A stretch of DNA of 64,000 nucleotides from an uncultured Porphyromonadaceae bacterium (GTDB taxonomy: Bacteria; Bacteroidota; Bacteroidia; Bacteroidales; Muribaculaceae), in the NCBI GenBank assembly GCA_947643165.1, contig CANRVB010000005.1, forward strand, positions 62,001 through 126,000. The letters are read 5' to 3'. The number at the start of each line of letters is the position of its first letter. The first letter of the stretch is position 1. This document shows, piece after piece, positions 43,994 to 53,507 of the stretch. The notes under the pieces are model-generated. The model did no database searches and was not told the DNA's origin. It saw only the letters and a list, made by a program, of their open reading frames with translations. A program made the translations under genes and the position numbers.

Positions 43994-44488
43994 ATGCGAA
44001 TACTCGATATAGTCGAGGCAACGATAGTGGATGGACCGGGTTTCAGAAACTCGGTCTATCTTGCAGGTTGCAACCACCACTGCGAGGGTTGTCATAATCC
44101 TGAGTCATGGGATATGAAGGGTGGATATGAGATTACGTCAGATGATCTGGTGGAGCGGCTTGCCGGTCTCGGCCTTGATGTGACATTCAGCGGTGGAGAT
44201 CCTATGCTTCAGGCTGAAGAACTGGCTGGGGTGGTGAAGCGGCTGAAGCAACGAGGACTGGGTGTGTGGGTATATACGGGGTTCACGTATGAGTATGCCG
44301 AAAGGATCCCGGCTATGCGCAGTGTGCTTGACGGGACGGATGTTCTTGTGGACGGTGAGTTTGTGCTGTCGTGCCGCAACACGTCCCTACTGTTCCGCGG
44401 TTCATCGAACCAGCGTCTTGTGGATGTGAAGGCGTCGCGGAATGCGGGCAGAGTGGTGGAATGGACCCGGGATTCCGATGAATTCTGA
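43994..44488 (+). CDS. nrdG: Anaerobic ribonucleotide reductase-activating radical SAM protein
   Basis: 164 residues, normal size. The radical SAM cluster motif CNHHCEGC (CxxxCxxC) is near residue 26-33, followed by the NPESWD motif typical of NrdG and the glycine-rich SAM region TFSGGDPM. It installs the glycyl radical on NrdD. The gene converges with the isochorismate synthase gene, with 19 bases between stops. Confidence 0.95.
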   Translation: MRILDIVEATIVDGPGFRNSVYLAGCNHHCEGCHNPESWDMKGGYEITSDDLVERLAGLGLDVTFSGGDPMLQAEELAGVVKRLKQRGLGVWVYTGFTYEYAERIPAMRSVLDGTDVLVDGEFVLSCRNTSLLFRGSSNQRLVDVKASRNAGRVVEWTRDSDEF

Positions 44489-44507
44489 GTATAAGATGGG
44501 ATAATCT

Positions 44508-45656
44508 TCAGAATCCGGGTATAGTCGTGACGTGGTAGCCGGACAGGCTGAGACCGGAGGTGTCGGAACCGGCGATAGATTTTACAGCATTCCACAGTGG
44601 GGTGGCTTTTTCACCGGCTTCGATCCATTCGGAGCGCGGGTCGGATTCGCGCATTATTCCTCCGCCGCAGATGATGTTGATGCTGAGACGGGGGCCTGTC
44701 TGCTCGAGCATGGCGCACCGAAGATTGACGTAGAGGTCAAGATCGCCGCCACGTTTAAGTCCGAGCCATCCGCTGTAGCAATTGCGTTCGTGGGGTTCGA
44801 AGCGTGATATAAGGCCCAATGCTCTGTTTACGGGATATCCGGCAACCGCAGGGGTGGGGTTAAGGCAGTCGACAAGGGGCAGTGGGTCGGTTCTGCCTTC
44901 CGCTGTGATGGAGTGGCAGAGATGGTGTATATTTCCGAAGGGGATATGGGTGGGTGCCGAGATCCGGGTGTCGAGGCCAAACGTCAGGAATACGTTGTTG
45001 ATGTGGCGGACGACGACGTTGTGCTCGAGGGTGTTCTTTTCGTCCCATGGCTCGTCGAGGGATGCGGCGTATCTTGTTCCAGCCAGGGCCATTGTGGAGA
45101 AGGTGGAGCTGGTGGAGTCGTAGGACAGCAGCCGCTCGGGGGTAGCCGTGAGCCATAATCCGGTCTCCTGTGTGAAATATAGAGCGCGGAATGTGTCGGG
45201 GAGCTCATTGAAGTAGGCTTCGGCCAGGGCGACGGCAGATCCGTCGATCTCGGTAGATATGCGCCGTGACATGACCACTTTCTTGAGGCTGTAGCGAAGG
45301 TTGCTCTGGGCTTCGTGAATATTGGCTATGTAGTGGTGGTATGGGGTGCTCTGCCTACGGGTGAATTTCATGGAGGAGTCGAATGGCTTCATGCTGTCGG
45401 GCAGTGCGATCACATCGGATGCGCTGTACTGGTTGCGTATGCCGACGGCGGAGTCGGCTTTGGCGGCAAACATTGTGATGACGAATGCCGATACCGAAGG
45501 ATCGGACATGTCGATGGCGTTTGATCCGTCGACAGGTTGCGATGCCATGAACTGAATGTCGCTGCTGCCTGGCATCGCGAATGCAGCAAACGGAAGATTG
45601 AGCTGTAAAGCTCTGTCTATAGCTTTCTTGATTGTATCGGAAATGAGCTGGCTCAT
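44508..45656 (-). CDS. menF: Isochorismate synthase / chorismate-binding enzyme
   Basis: 382 residues. The chorismate-binding C-terminal domain is present, with LAGTRYA, PTPAVAGYP, ERNCYSGWLG and the metal/active-site stretch CGGGIMRESDPRSEWIEAGEK. These match isochorismate synthase (MenF/EntC type), the first step to menaquinone, the usual Bacteroidales quinone. Other men genes are not in the window. It lies 15 bases after rimO on the same strand. Confidence 0.88.
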   Translation of the reverse strand: MSQLISDTIKKAIDRALQLNLPFAAFAMPGSSDIQFMASQPVDGSNAIDMSDPSVSAFVITMFAAKADSAVGIRNQYSASDVIALPDSMKPFDSSMKFTRRQSTPYHHYIANIHEAQSNLRYSLKKVVMSRRISTEIDGSAVALAEAYFNELPDTFRALYFTQETGLWLTATPERLLSYDSTSSTFSTMALAGTRYAASLDEPWDEKNTLEHNVVVRHINNVFLTFGLDTRISAPTHIPFGNIHHLCHSITAEGRTDPLPLVDCLNPTPAVAGYPVNRALGLISRFEPHERNCYSGWLGLKRGGDLDLYVNLRCAMLEQTGPRLSINIICGGGIMRESDPRSEWIEAGEKATPLWNAVKSIAGSDTSGLSLSGYHVTTIPGF

Positions 45657-45671
45657 AGAAATGGGTGTCGT

Positions 45672-46979
45672 TCAAACCACAGGGTCTGCCATGAGTTCGA
45701 ATGGGAGGGCGGCGGTTATGATGACCTCGATCATGTCGCCACGACGGCAGCGGGTGTTTTTGGAAACAAGCACTTCGGGATCGACTTCGGGGGAATCGAA
45801 CTCCGAACGGCATACGTAGTAATCGGGTTCTTCCCGGTCGACGACTACTTTCATCCGTGTGCCTACTTTGGACTGGTGGTGGGAGAGGGATATTTCTTCC
45901 TGGAGGGCCATGAGACTGTCGAGGCGTTGCTGCTTGACGTCGTCGGGGATGGAGTCGGAGAAGTGTTTTGCGGCGTAAGTGTCGTCTTCCTCGCAGTAGG
46001 CAAATGCTCCCATGCGTTCGAATTTCTGCTCGCGTACGAATTCCATCAGTTCGTCGAATTCCTTTTGCCCTTCGCCCGGGAATCCAACCATAAGGGTCGT
46101 GCGAATGTGTATGCCGGGGACTTTCTCGCGGATCTGCCGGAGGAGGCGGCGAGTCTGGTCGGATGAAATGTGCCGCCTCATGTTGTTGAGGACGGGATCG
46201 GAAATGTGCTGGAGGGCTATATCAAGGTATTTGCAGACGTTGTCGCGCCGGGCCATTACGTCGAGGATGTCCATCGGGAAGTCGGCTGGGTAGGCGTAGT
46301 GGAGCCGGATCCAGCGTATGCCGGGGATGTCGGCCATGCGGTCGATGAGCTGGGCAAGGCGGCTTTCGCCGTAAATGTCGTGGCCGTAGTTGGAGAGGTC
46401 TTGCGCAATGACGTTTAACTCGGTGACGCCGCGCGATGCGAGGAGCCGTACCTCATCAAGAATTTCTTCGATGGGGCGGGAGTGGTAGCGTCCGGTAATG
46501 AGGGGTATGGCGCAGAAGGCGCAGAACCGGTTGCACCCTTCGGCGATTTTGAGGTAGGCGTGATGTCGCGGGGTGGTAATGATGCGGTCGTAAGGGGCCG
46601 TGGCGGGATTGAGGGAGGCAAGGTAGCTGACAATGCCGCTCCAGTCGGTTTTGCCAAACCAATGGTCGACTTCGGGGACGAGTCCGGGGAGCTCCTCCTT
46701 GTAGCGTTCGGAGAGGCAACCCATAGCGATAAGAGAGCGTATGCGCTTGCGAGACTTGAGCTGTCCCCATTGAAGGAGGGTGTTGATGGATTCTTCCTTA
46801 GCATCGGCGATAAATCCGCATGTGTTGACGATGACAACAGCGTCCTTGGGGAGGCTTTCGGGCCGGGCTTCAATGAGGGTCTTGCACCCGGCATCGGCAA
46901 GCATTTTCAACAGGCGCTCGGAGTCGACAAGATTTTTAGAGCATCCAAGCGTGACGACATTGACTACTGTCTGACTCAT
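45672..46979 (-). CDS. rimO: Ribosomal protein S12 methylthiotransferase
   Basis: 435 residues. N-terminal MTTase domain with three Cys (CSKN, NTCGF, MGCLSERY), radical SAM motif CNRFCAFC near residue 145, and a C-terminal TRAM domain (KVGTRMKVVVDREEPDYYVCR). The first motif LGCSKNLVDSE marks RimO rather than MiaB. It modifies Asp in ribosomal protein S12. The 46980-47142 gap upstream has no convincing promoter. Confidence 0.95.
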   Translation of the reverse strand: MSQTVVNVVTLGCSKNLVDSERLLKMLADAGCKTLIEARPESLPKDAVVIVNTCGFIADAKEESINTLLQWGQLKSRKRIRSLIAMGCLSERYKEELPGLVPEVDHWFGKTDWSGIVSYLASLNPATAPYDRIITTPRHHAYLKIAEGCNRFCAFCAIPLITGRYHSRPIEEILDEVRLLASRGVTELNVIAQDLSNYGHDIYGESRLAQLIDRMADIPGIRWIRLHYAYPADFPMDILDVMARRDNVCKYLDIALQHISDPVLNNMRRHISSDQTRRLLRQIREKVPGIHIRTTLMVGFPGEGQKEFDELMEFVREQKFERMGAFAYCEEDDTYAAKHFSDSIPDDVKQQRLDSLMALQEEISLSHHQSKVGTRMKVVVDREEPDYYVCRSEFDSPEVDPEVLVSKNTRCRRGDMIEVIITAALPFELMADPVV

Positions 46980-47142
46980 TTATCTAAGTATCTCTCAAAT
47001 TAGTTCGTATTCAAGTATCTCATAGGGCTATGACCGGGGCAGTATGCGTCGCGCTGTATCTGCCGGCAGCTTGGTGAGAGTTTCTTAATAAGCCACCGCA
47101 AACCAGCCAAAACAGGGCATAGCCAATAGTAGTGAGATGTAC

Positions 47143-48105
47143 TTAAAAACCGAAGAGTGACTTTACGAATTCTTCTTTCCGGAAGACCTGAAGGTCTTCG
47201 ATCTTCTCGCCGAGACCGATGTATTTGACAGGGATCTTGAACTGGTCGCTGATTCCGATGACAACGCCGCCTTTGGCTGTGCCGTCGAGTTTTGTGATGG
47301 CGAGTTCGTTGACCTGGGTCGCTGCCACAAACTGGCGGGCCTGTTCAAAGGCATTCTGTCCGGTGGATCCGTCGAGAACGAGGAGGACTTCATGAGGGGC
47401 TCCGGGAACGACGCGATCCATGACTTTGCGGATCTTGGCGAGCTCGTCCATCAGGCCTTTCTGGTTGTGAAGGCGTCCGGCCGTGTCGATGATGACAACG
47501 TCGACATCGTTGGCGACGGCGCTCTGCAATGTGTCGAAAGCGACGGCGGCGGGATCAGCACCCTGGCGCTGCTTGACAACGGGGACACCTGCACGTTCGC
47601 CCCAGATGTCGAGCTGTTCGGTGGCTGCGGCACGGAATGTGTCGGCGGCACCGAGCATGACTTTGTTTCCGGCGCGTTTGAACTGGGCCGCGAGTTTGCC
47701 GATAGTGGTGGTCTTTCCGGCTCCGTTGACACCAACAACCATAATGACATGGGGCTTGTGTCCGGCGGGAACGGAGAAGTCGTCGTCGCTGGATGTAGTC
47801 GTGTCGTTTTCGGCGAGCATTGCCGTGATTTCATCGCAAAGCAGGCGGTTGAGTTCTCCGGTACCTACATATTTGTCGCGTGCCACGCGCTTCTGCAGGC
47901 GGTCGATGATCTTGAGGGTTGTATCGACCCCCACGTCGCTGGTGACGAAAATCTCCTCAAGCGAATCGAGGAAATCGTCATCAATAGTGTCGCGACCGGC
48001 GATGGCGCGGGTTATTTTCTGAAAAACACCTTCTTTGGTGCGTTCCAGTCCCTTGTCGAGTGTCTCCTTTTTCTCTTTGGAGAAAAGCTTAGAGAAGAAT
48101 CCCAT
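47143..48105 (-). CDS. ftsY: Signal recognition particle receptor
   Basis: 320 residues from the ATG at 48105, giving MGFFSKLFSKEKK; an in-frame Met at 48153 adds 16 residues of no family likeness and lies at the promoter. SRP-GTPase motifs: GVNGAGKTTTIGKLA, DTFRAAATEQL, DTAGR and TKLDGTAKGG. Short A domain, as in Bacteroidetes. It brings ribosome-SRP complexes to the membrane. Confidence 0.96.
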   Translation of the reverse strand: MGFFSKLFSKEKKETLDKGLERTKEGVFQKITRAIAGRDTIDDDFLDSLEEIFVTSDVGVDTTLKIIDRLQKRVARDKYVGTGELNRLLCDEITAMLAENDTTTSSDDDFSVPAGHKPHVIMVVGVNGAGKTTTIGKLAAQFKRAGNKVMLGAADTFRAAATEQLDIWGERAGVPVVKQRQGADPAAVAFDTLQSAVANDVDVVIIDTAGRLHNQKGLMDELAKIRKVMDRVVPGAPHEVLLVLDGSTGQNAFEQARQFVAATQVNELAITKLDGTAKGGVVIGISDQFKIPVKYIGLGEKIEDLQVFRKEEFVKSLFGF

Positions 48106-48160
48106 GAAGTATGAGTTGGTTTTGTAAGGTTTGAACGGAGTTTCGGGCTCCATTGGCCTG

Positions 48161-48168
48161 CAAAGTTA
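48161..48168 (-). promoter_or_regulatory. -7 box of ftsY
   Basis: Minus strand TAACTTTG about 56 bases before the ATG at 48105; TTTC at about 20 bases upstream is a partial -33. Confidence 0.5.
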
Positions 48169-48193
48169 ACCTTTTTTCGTGAGAAATAGAAAT

Positions 48194-48223
48194 CGGAGTG
48201 CCGTACATTTGTATGACACTCCG
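48194..48223 (-). terminator. Terminator of the rml operon
   Basis: CGGAGTG (48194-48200) pairs with CACTCCG (48217-48223), and an inner CGTAC/GTATG stem with a 4-base ATTT loop extends it. On the minus strand it is followed by ATTTCTATTTC. It lies between rmlB and the ftsY promoter. Confidence 0.75.
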
Positions 48224-48288
48224 ACAGGAAGTCCAAGAGGGTGTTTAATAAAAGAGTGTATGGAGGGGTTTGAGGGGAGAATGGCAAG

Positions 48289-49368
48289 TTATTGTGGCGT
48301 CGTTGTGGGACGGCCATACATTTTGTCGTAATATTCGGTGTAGGCACCGCTTGTCACGTTGTCGAGCCATTGGCGGTTGTCGAGATACCATGCAACGGTG
48401 CGCTCGATGCCTTCGTCGAAGGATGTGAGGGGCTTCCATCCGAGTTGCCGTGTGAGTTTAGAGGCGTTGATGGCGTAGCGGAGGTCGTGGCCTTTGCGGT
48501 CGGTGACAAAAGTGATGAGGGAGTCGGAATAGCCGGGCGGATTGCCGAGAAGGCGGTCGGTTGTGGCAACGACTTTGCGGATGATGTCGATGTTGCGCTG
48601 TTCGCAATTGCCTCCGATGTTGTAAGTGTCGCCGGGTTTGCCTTTGTGGAAAATCAGGTCGATGGCCCGAGCGTGGTCTTCGACAAAGAGCCAGTCGCGA
48701 ACGTTGTCGCCTTTGCCGTAAACGGGAATGGGGCGGTGCAGGCGGACATTGTTAATGACAAGGGGAAGGAGTTTTTCGGGGAACTGGTATGGGCCGTAGT
48801 TGTTGGAGCAATTGGTGATGAGTGTGGGCATTCCGTAGGTGTCGTGGTATGCCCGGACGAGGTGGTCGCTGCCGGCTTTTGAAGCGGAGTAAGGTGAGTG
48901 GGGTGTGTAGGGGGTCTGTTCGGTGAACGGGGGATCGTCGTGGAGGAGTGATCCGTAGACTTCGTCGGTCGATATGTGGTAGAATAGTTTACCGTTGTAT
49001 CCTTCGGGTAGTTTCTCCCAGTAGTCTTTGGCGCAGTTGAGGAGAGTGAGTGTGCCAATCATGTTTGTGCGTGCGAAAGCCAGAGGATCGACGATGGATC
49101 GGTCGACGTGGGTCTCGGCAGCGAGGTGAATGATACCGTCGATGTTGTACCGGCTGATGATATCTGATATGGCCTGCGCGTCGCAGATGTCGGCCTTGAC
49201 AAAGCGGTAGGCGGGGTTTGACTCGATGTCGGCGAGGTTTGCAAGGTTGCCGGCGTAGGTAAGTGCGTCGACGTTGATGATGTTGTAGTCGGGATGGTTG
49301 AGGATGAGGTGGCGAACAAGATTGGATCCGATGAAACCGGCTCCTCCGGTGACCATTATATTTCGCAT
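48289..49368 (-). CDS. rmlB: dTDP-glucose 4,6-dehydratase
   Basis: 359 residues from the ATG at 49368 (35 upstream codons overlap rmlC and are excluded). Nucleotide-binding TGGAGFIGSN near the N-terminus, active-site Thr/Asp/Glu in STDEVYG, and the YSASK motif of short-chain dehydrogenases. It makes dTDP-4-keto-6-deoxyglucose for rhamnose and related surface sugars. It overlaps rmlC by 13 bases. Confidence 0.95.
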   Translation of the reverse strand: MRNIMVTGGAGFIGSNLVRHLILNHPDYNIINVDALTYAGNLANLADIESNPAYRFVKADICDAQAISDIISRYNIDGIIHLAAETHVDRSIVDPLAFARTNMIGTLTLLNCAKDYWEKLPEGYNGKLFYHISTDEVYGSLLHDDPPFTEQTPYTPHSPYSASKAGSDHLVRAYHDTYGMPTLITNCSNNYGPYQFPEKLLPLVINNVRLHRPIPVYGKGDNVRDWLFVEDHARAIDLIFHKGKPGDTYNIGGNCEQRNIDIIRKVVATTDRLLGNPPGYSDSLITFVTDRKGHDLRYAINASKLTRQLGWKPLTSFDEGIERTVAWYLDNRQWLDNVTSGAYTEYYDKMYGRPTTTPQ

Positions 49369-49940
49369 GAGCAGTCGAGTGGGTTGAATGTGAAGGGGGA
49401 GGTGAATTGGGAGAAAAGAGGGTTGCGGAGATCCTTTTCGCTGAGGATGGCCGAGGATTTGTCGAATGGCCAATCGATGTTAAGCTGCGGGTCGAAAGGA
49501 TTGATGCCTCCTTCGGCGAGTGGGGCGTAGTAGTTGTCGCATTTGTATGCGAAAATAGTGTCGTCGGCCAGGACGGCGAATCCGTGTGCGAGACCGCGAG
49601 GCAGGAAGAGCTGCCGGTGGTTGTCGGCGGACAGCTCGACAGCGATGTGTTTGCCGAATGCGGGTGATCCTTTGCGTAGATCGACGGCGATGTCGAGGAC
49701 ACGTCCGGTGATGCATCTGACAAGCTTGGCCTGGGCGAAGGGTGGTTTCTGGAAATGGAGTCCGCGGATGACACCTTTCTGTGACCGGCTTTCATTGTCC
49801 TGGACAAAGAGGACGTCGGGCGCGACTTCGGCGTTGAACCGACGTTGGGTCCATGTTTCGCAGAAATATCCCCGGGCATCGGGGTATATGTCGGGCTGAA
49901 TGATAACGGCACCCGGGATTGGGGTCTCTATGATGTTCAT
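49356..49940 (-). CDS. rmlC: dTDP-4-dehydrorhamnose 3,5-epimerase
   Basis: 194 residues with cupin fold and the motif [18 protein letters not shown], whose His is the catalytic base; FVQDNESRS and [10 protein letters not shown] are also conserved. It epimerises the RmlB product. Its ATG overlaps the rmlA stop by four bases. Confidence 0.95.
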   Translation of the reverse strand: MNIIETPIPGAVIIQPDIYPDARGYFCETWTQRRFNAEVAPDVLFVQDNESRSQKGVIRGLHFQKPPFAQAKLVRCITGRVLDIAVDLRKGSPAFGKHIAVELSADNHRQLFLPRGLAHGFAVLADDTIFAYKCDNYYAPLAEGGINPFDPQLNIDWPFDKSSAILSEKDLRNPLFSQFTSPFTFNPLDCSCEI

Positions 49941-50839
49941 GACAGGTTGCTGCTGTTTTTTGATGCGAGTTTCATGAGGTAACGTCCGTAATCGTTGGCG
50001 AGCATTGGTGCGGCAATCCGGCGGAGGTCGTCGCTGCTGATCCAGTTGCGCTCAAACGCGATGCCTTCGAGGCATGCAATCTTGAGCCCCTGGCGCTTCT
50101 CGATGGTCTCAATGTAGGCGGACGCCTCGGCCAAAGAATCGTGGGTGCCGGTGTCGAGCCAGGCAAAACCGTTGCCGAGGATGTCGATGTGGAGGCGTTG
50201 TTCGTCGAGATAGAGGCAGTTGAGCGAGGTGATCTCCAATTCGCCCCGAGCGGAAGGGGTGATGCGCAGGGCTTTCTGGACAACGTCGGCGGGGTAGAAG
50301 TATAGACCGACGACGGCGAATTCGGAGCGAGGGTTGGCGGGCTTTTCCTCGATGCTGATGCACCGGCCGGTGTGGGGGTCGAATTCGGCGACACCGTAGC
50401 GCTGCGGATCGTTGACGTGATAACCGAAAACGGTGGCTTCGCTATCGGTGGAAGCCTGGGCGCGAGCCACGGCTTGCTGAAGCTTTCGGGATAGTCCAGC
50501 ACCATGGAAGATATTGTCACCAAGCACAAGGCAAGCGGCTTCGCCGGCGAGCCAGTCGGCGCCGATGATGAAGGCTTGCGCGAGACCGTCGGGTGATGGC
50601 TGCTCGGCATAACTGAGGTTTACGCCGAAGTCGCTGCCATCGCCAAGCAACCGCCGGAACAAAGGTAGGTCGAGAGGTGTGGAGATGAGCAGAATGTCGC
50701 GGATACCGGCCATCATGAGGACTGACAGCGGATAGTAGACCATTGGCTTGTCGTAGACGGGCAGCAGCTGTTTGCTTACTGACTTTGTGATTGGATAGAG
50801 GCGCGTTCCGGCACCTCCGGCTAATATTATACCTTTCAC
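49937..50839 (-). CDS. rmlA: Glucose-1-phosphate thymidylyltransferase
   Basis: 300 residues, normal size. Nucleotidyltransferase signature [21 protein letters not shown], followed by [10 protein letters not shown] and EEKPANPRS. It makes dTDP-glucose. The order rmlA-rmlC-rmlB leaves out rmlD, which must be elsewhere or replaced. Confidence 0.96.
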   Translation of the reverse strand: MKGIILAGGAGTRLYPITKSVSKQLLPVYDKPMVYYPLSVLMMAGIRDILLISTPLDLPLFRRLLGDGSDFGVNLSYAEQPSPDGLAQAFIIGADWLAGEAACLVLGDNIFHGAGLSRKLQQAVARAQASTDSEATVFGYHVNDPQRYGVAEFDPHTGRCISIEEKPANPRSEFAVVGLYFYPADVVQKALRITPSARGELEITSLNCLYLDEQRLHIDILGNGFAWLDTGTHDSLAEASAYIETIEKRQGLKIACLEGIAFERNWISSDDLRRIAAPMLANDYGRYLMKLASKNSSNLS

Positions 50840-50995
50840 GTCGTAGATAGTATTTTTGGCAAAGATAGTCAGTTTCTGTCATTCTGACGCAAAAAGGGGC
50901 GCATAAATGTGGGCGTAAACCGGGCGTTGATATCAAGGAAAAGGGAGGCGGATGACAGGTGTGGGATTATTTTAGAATTTTTTTGCTTGAAATCT

Positions 50996-51020
50996 GTAAC
51001 AAAACAATGGTTCGTCCGTC
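50996..51020 (+). promoter_or_regulatory. ECF sigma-like promoter of the GIN-domain gene
   Basis: GTAAC (50996-51000), 16 bases, then CGTC (51017-51020) followed by TATTA. The AAC core at -35 and CGTC at -10 fit extracytoplasmic sigma promoters; no TAnnTTTG box is present in the 208-base gap. Confidence 0.45.
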
Positions 51021-51047
51021 TATTAAGTATAAGCTAATTCAAATGAT

Positions 51048-51992
51048 ATGAAAAAGAGTATTGCGTTAATATTGCTATGTATAGCGTTGATGATGCCTTG
51101 CGGGGTGTCGGCCAAAAAGGTGGTATCGCAGTCATCGGACCGAGAGTCGAAGGCAGCGGTTGTCGGAGTCGGCGATGCTGAGAAAACATACAATGTCGGG
51201 GCGTTTCAAAGTGTGAGTGTCTCGACCGGAGTAAGTGTGGTTTATACTGTAGGACGTGAAAATAGAGTGAAGGTTGTCGCTACGTCGTCAAAGTTGCTCA
51301 ATCTGGTTGAAGTCAAGTCGGTTAACGGAAAGCTGTCGATCGGAATCAAGCCAAACAGTGGCCGTATCAAGGGAAAAGTGACGGCTTATGTGAGCGGCCA
51401 GTCGCCGAGCCGAGTGTCAGTGTCGAGTGGTGCTGATTTTAAGTCAAAATCGCGGTTTGATCTGACTGGAGGATCGTTTGAGGCATCGGCATCGAGTGGC
51501 GGTAGCATAGACATACCCTATGTCAAGGCTGTAGGATTGACGCTGAAAAGTTCGAGCAGTTCGGATATTGATATAAATGGCTGCAATACAGGTACTGTAA
51601 GCCTTACGGCATCGAGCGGGTCGGATATCGAGATAAATAGTTGCAATACAAGTACTGTAAGCCTTACGGCATCGAGTGGATCGGACATCGAGATCAAAAG
51701 TCTCAATGGATCTGAGGTGACAGCCTCAACGAGCAGCGGTGCTGATATCAAGATATCGAAGGCAAGTGTGAGCGGAACCACAACGTACAAGGGTAGCAGC
51801 GGCTCGTCGTTCAAGATATCTGGTTCGGGCCGGCATGTGAATTTTACGGTGTCGAGTGGTGCTGATGTCAATGCAGAGGATTTCAGCGCACGTACGGGAG
51901 TCGTGTCGGCATCAACGAGCGGCGGTAATATAAAGTGTAATGTTCAGGATCTTGAAGTGGCACATGGTAAGATAAAGAATAAGAAACGTTGA
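51048..51992 (+). CDS. Secreted GIN-domain (DUF2807) protein with internal repeats
   Basis: 314 residues. Signal peptide (about 1-22, ending VSAKK), then a Ser/Gly-rich right-handed beta-helix-like region of the GIN / auto-transporter-adhesin head type: FQSVSVSTGVSVVYTVG, then repeated 'SSGSDIEI' turns. Three near-identical 20-residue units come from 60-bp repeats. A basic tail KIKNKKR ends it. Function unknown; such proteins are often under ECF sigma control in Bacteroidetes, which agrees with the promoter seen. Confidence 0.85.
   Translation: MKKSIALILLCIALMMPCGVSAKKVVSQSSDRESKAAVVGVGDAEKTYNVGAFQSVSVSTGVSVVYTVGRENRVKVVATSSKLLNLVEVKSVNGKLSIGIKPNSGRIKGKVTAYVSGQSPSRVSVSSGADFKSKSRFDLTGGSFEASASSGGSIDIPYVKAVGLTLKSSSSSDIDINGCNTGTVSLTASSGSDIEINSCNTSTVSLTASSGSDIEIKSLNGSEVTASTSSGADIKISKASVSGTTTYKGSSGSSFKISGSGRHVNFTVSSGADVNAEDFSARTGVVSASTSGGNIKCNVQDLEVAHGKIKNKKR
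51541..51720 (+). repeat. Three 60-bp tandem repeats inside the GIN-domain gene
   Basis: Units 51541-51600, 51601-51660 and 51661-51720. Units 2 and 3 share GCCTTACGGCATCGAG followed by a near-identical segment; TGCAATACAnGTACTGTAAG occurs at 51582 and 51642, exactly 60 bases apart. Each unit encodes one 20-residue beta-helix rung. Copy number could vary by slippage. Confidence 0.85.
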
Positions 51993-52001
51993 GGGCTGTG
52001 G

Positions 52002-53381
52002 CTATGGGTTATTCCTTAGCCTCCAGCTTTCCCACCAATGATGATAATTGTTAGAGAGTAGCCGTGCTGTCGCATACGACAGTGCGGCTACAATTGTTGC
52101 AGGGAGTAAGAGAACGTAGCCGGAGGCCATCTCAACGGTTAGAAAAATCGCCATGAGCGGAGCCTTGATGGCACCTGCCATGACTCCTGTGGTGCCTAAA
52201 AATACGAATTGGATAACAGGCAGGTCTGTGCCCAACAGCAGATTGGAGGTTGTGGCGAAGATGAATCCGGCAATGCTGCCTATCATGACTGTCGGCGCGA
52301 AATCGCCGGCAACGCCACCTCCACTGTTTGTAGAGGATGTGGCAAAAGGCTTGGCAAGAATGAGTCCTGTCGCAACAATCAGGATGACTATAGGGAGACC
52401 GTCACTTGAAGAAAACAAAGATGCGAGCCATGTGTAGCTGATGAGTGAGCTGTTGTCGCCAGCAAGAAGATCGGCAACTTCGCCGTATCCTTCTCCGTAT
52501 AGTGATGGGAATAAGAACAGGAGGATTCCGACGGTCAGACCAGATAGGATGTTTTTGATCCAGGGATTTGTCATGCGGGTGTAGAGGCGAGTCATGCGGC
52601 GCATCACGTATGCGTAGTAAGCGGAATACAGACCAAGGAATATTCCTAAAAGCAGTACAGCTCCCCAGTGTGCAGGCATGATAGAATGGGCATGGCTGAA
52701 TAGTACATCGGGTGTGAATCCTGAAAGAGTGTAGGCTGTCAGACCCGCCGCCAGAGTTGATGTGAACAAAGCGATGAGCCCGGTGGTGTCGAAAGCAATA
52801 GCAAGAACCTCAATTGCGAAAAGGGCTCCGCCGATGGGAGCCTTGAAGATGCCGGCTATTCCGGCTCCAGCGCCACATGCTACAAGCATGAGCAACTGTT
52901 GACCTGAGACTCTGAACAGGCGACCAGTATTGCTTCCTATCGCGGCTCCGGTACATGCTATAGGGCCTTCGGAACCTGCTGATCCTCCAAAACCAAGTGT
53001 CAGGGAGCTGGCTATGAGAGGCGCGTAGATCCATTGTGCAGACATCCGGTAGTCATGGTTGGCCAGGCTCGTACGCAATTTGTCGACGCCATGATATATT
53101 TCGCGGTGAAGTATATAGCGTTGAAATATGCCGGATAGCAGGATGCCTATGACAGGGAAGAGCAAAAAGAGCAGGTTTGGTCCATCGGAATGCAAGTGTG
53201 CTGTAAGAGGCGATGATACCCAGCGTATCATGCATTTCAGCAAATGTGCGCAAGCTCCTGTAAGAATGCCTATAAGCAATGCCAACATGACAATATAGAT
53301 GGTACTGTGTGCATCCGGAGAGAGATGTACAGAACTGGGTCTGGTAGACTTCCTGGCTGTTATGTCGGTTTTGGTATTCAC
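52002..53381 (-). CDS. ClC-family chloride channel/transporter
   Basis: 459 residues, about eleven membrane helices. The selectivity signatures GSAGSEGPIACTG (with the gating Glu) and GAGAGIAGIFKAPIGGALFAIE are present. There are no C-terminal CBS domains, as in bacterial ClC proteins. Exchanger or channel mode cannot be told. Two bases beyond its stop side lie near the GIN gene end (convergent, 9 bases). Confidence 0.93.
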   Translation of the reverse strand: MNTKTDITARKSTRPSSVHLSPDAHSTIYIVMLALLIGILTGACAHLLKCMIRWVSSPLTAHLHSDGPNLLFLLFPVIGILLSGIFQRYILHREIYHGVDKLRTSLANHDYRMSAQWIYAPLIASSLTLGFGGSAGSEGPIACTGAAIGSNTGRLFRVSGQQLLMLVACGAGAGIAGIFKAPIGGALFAIEVLAIAFDTTGLIALFTSTLAAGLTAYTLSGFTPDVLFSHAHSIMPAHWGAVLLLGIFLGLYSAYYAYVMRRMTRLYTRMTNPWIKNILSGLTVGILLFLFPSLYGEGYGEVADLLAGDNSSLISYTWLASLFSSSDGLPIVILIVATGLILAKPFATSSTNSGGGVAGDFAPTVMIGSIAGFIFATTSNLLLGTDLPVIQFVFLGTTGVMAGAIKAPLMAIFLTVEMASGYVLLLPATIVAALSYATARLLSNNYHHWWESWRLRNNP

Positions 53382-53446
53382 CGGAATTAAAACTTGTTTT
53401 GATAACGGACATACTATAAATATTGTTTTTACAAGTATCGGATATG

Positions 53447-53478
53447 GTTGTGTTTTTGACCGAATCTGACTATCTTTG
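53447..53478 (+). promoter_or_regulatory. Promoter of the DMT exporter
   Basis: GTTG (53447-53450) and TATCTTTG (53471-53478), 20 bases apart. It gives a leader of about 25 bases. Confidence 0.65.
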
Positions 53479-53507
53479 CATTAGTTTTAAAGTAAAATAA
53501 CAACATT

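Noticed and set aside
41769-44021. Two long minus-strand open frames of 255 and 494 codons covering nrdD
   Set aside because: They lie wholly opposite nrdD, their products are Arg/His/Ile-rich without family likeness, and nrdD itself has clear motifs. They are side effects of codon use.
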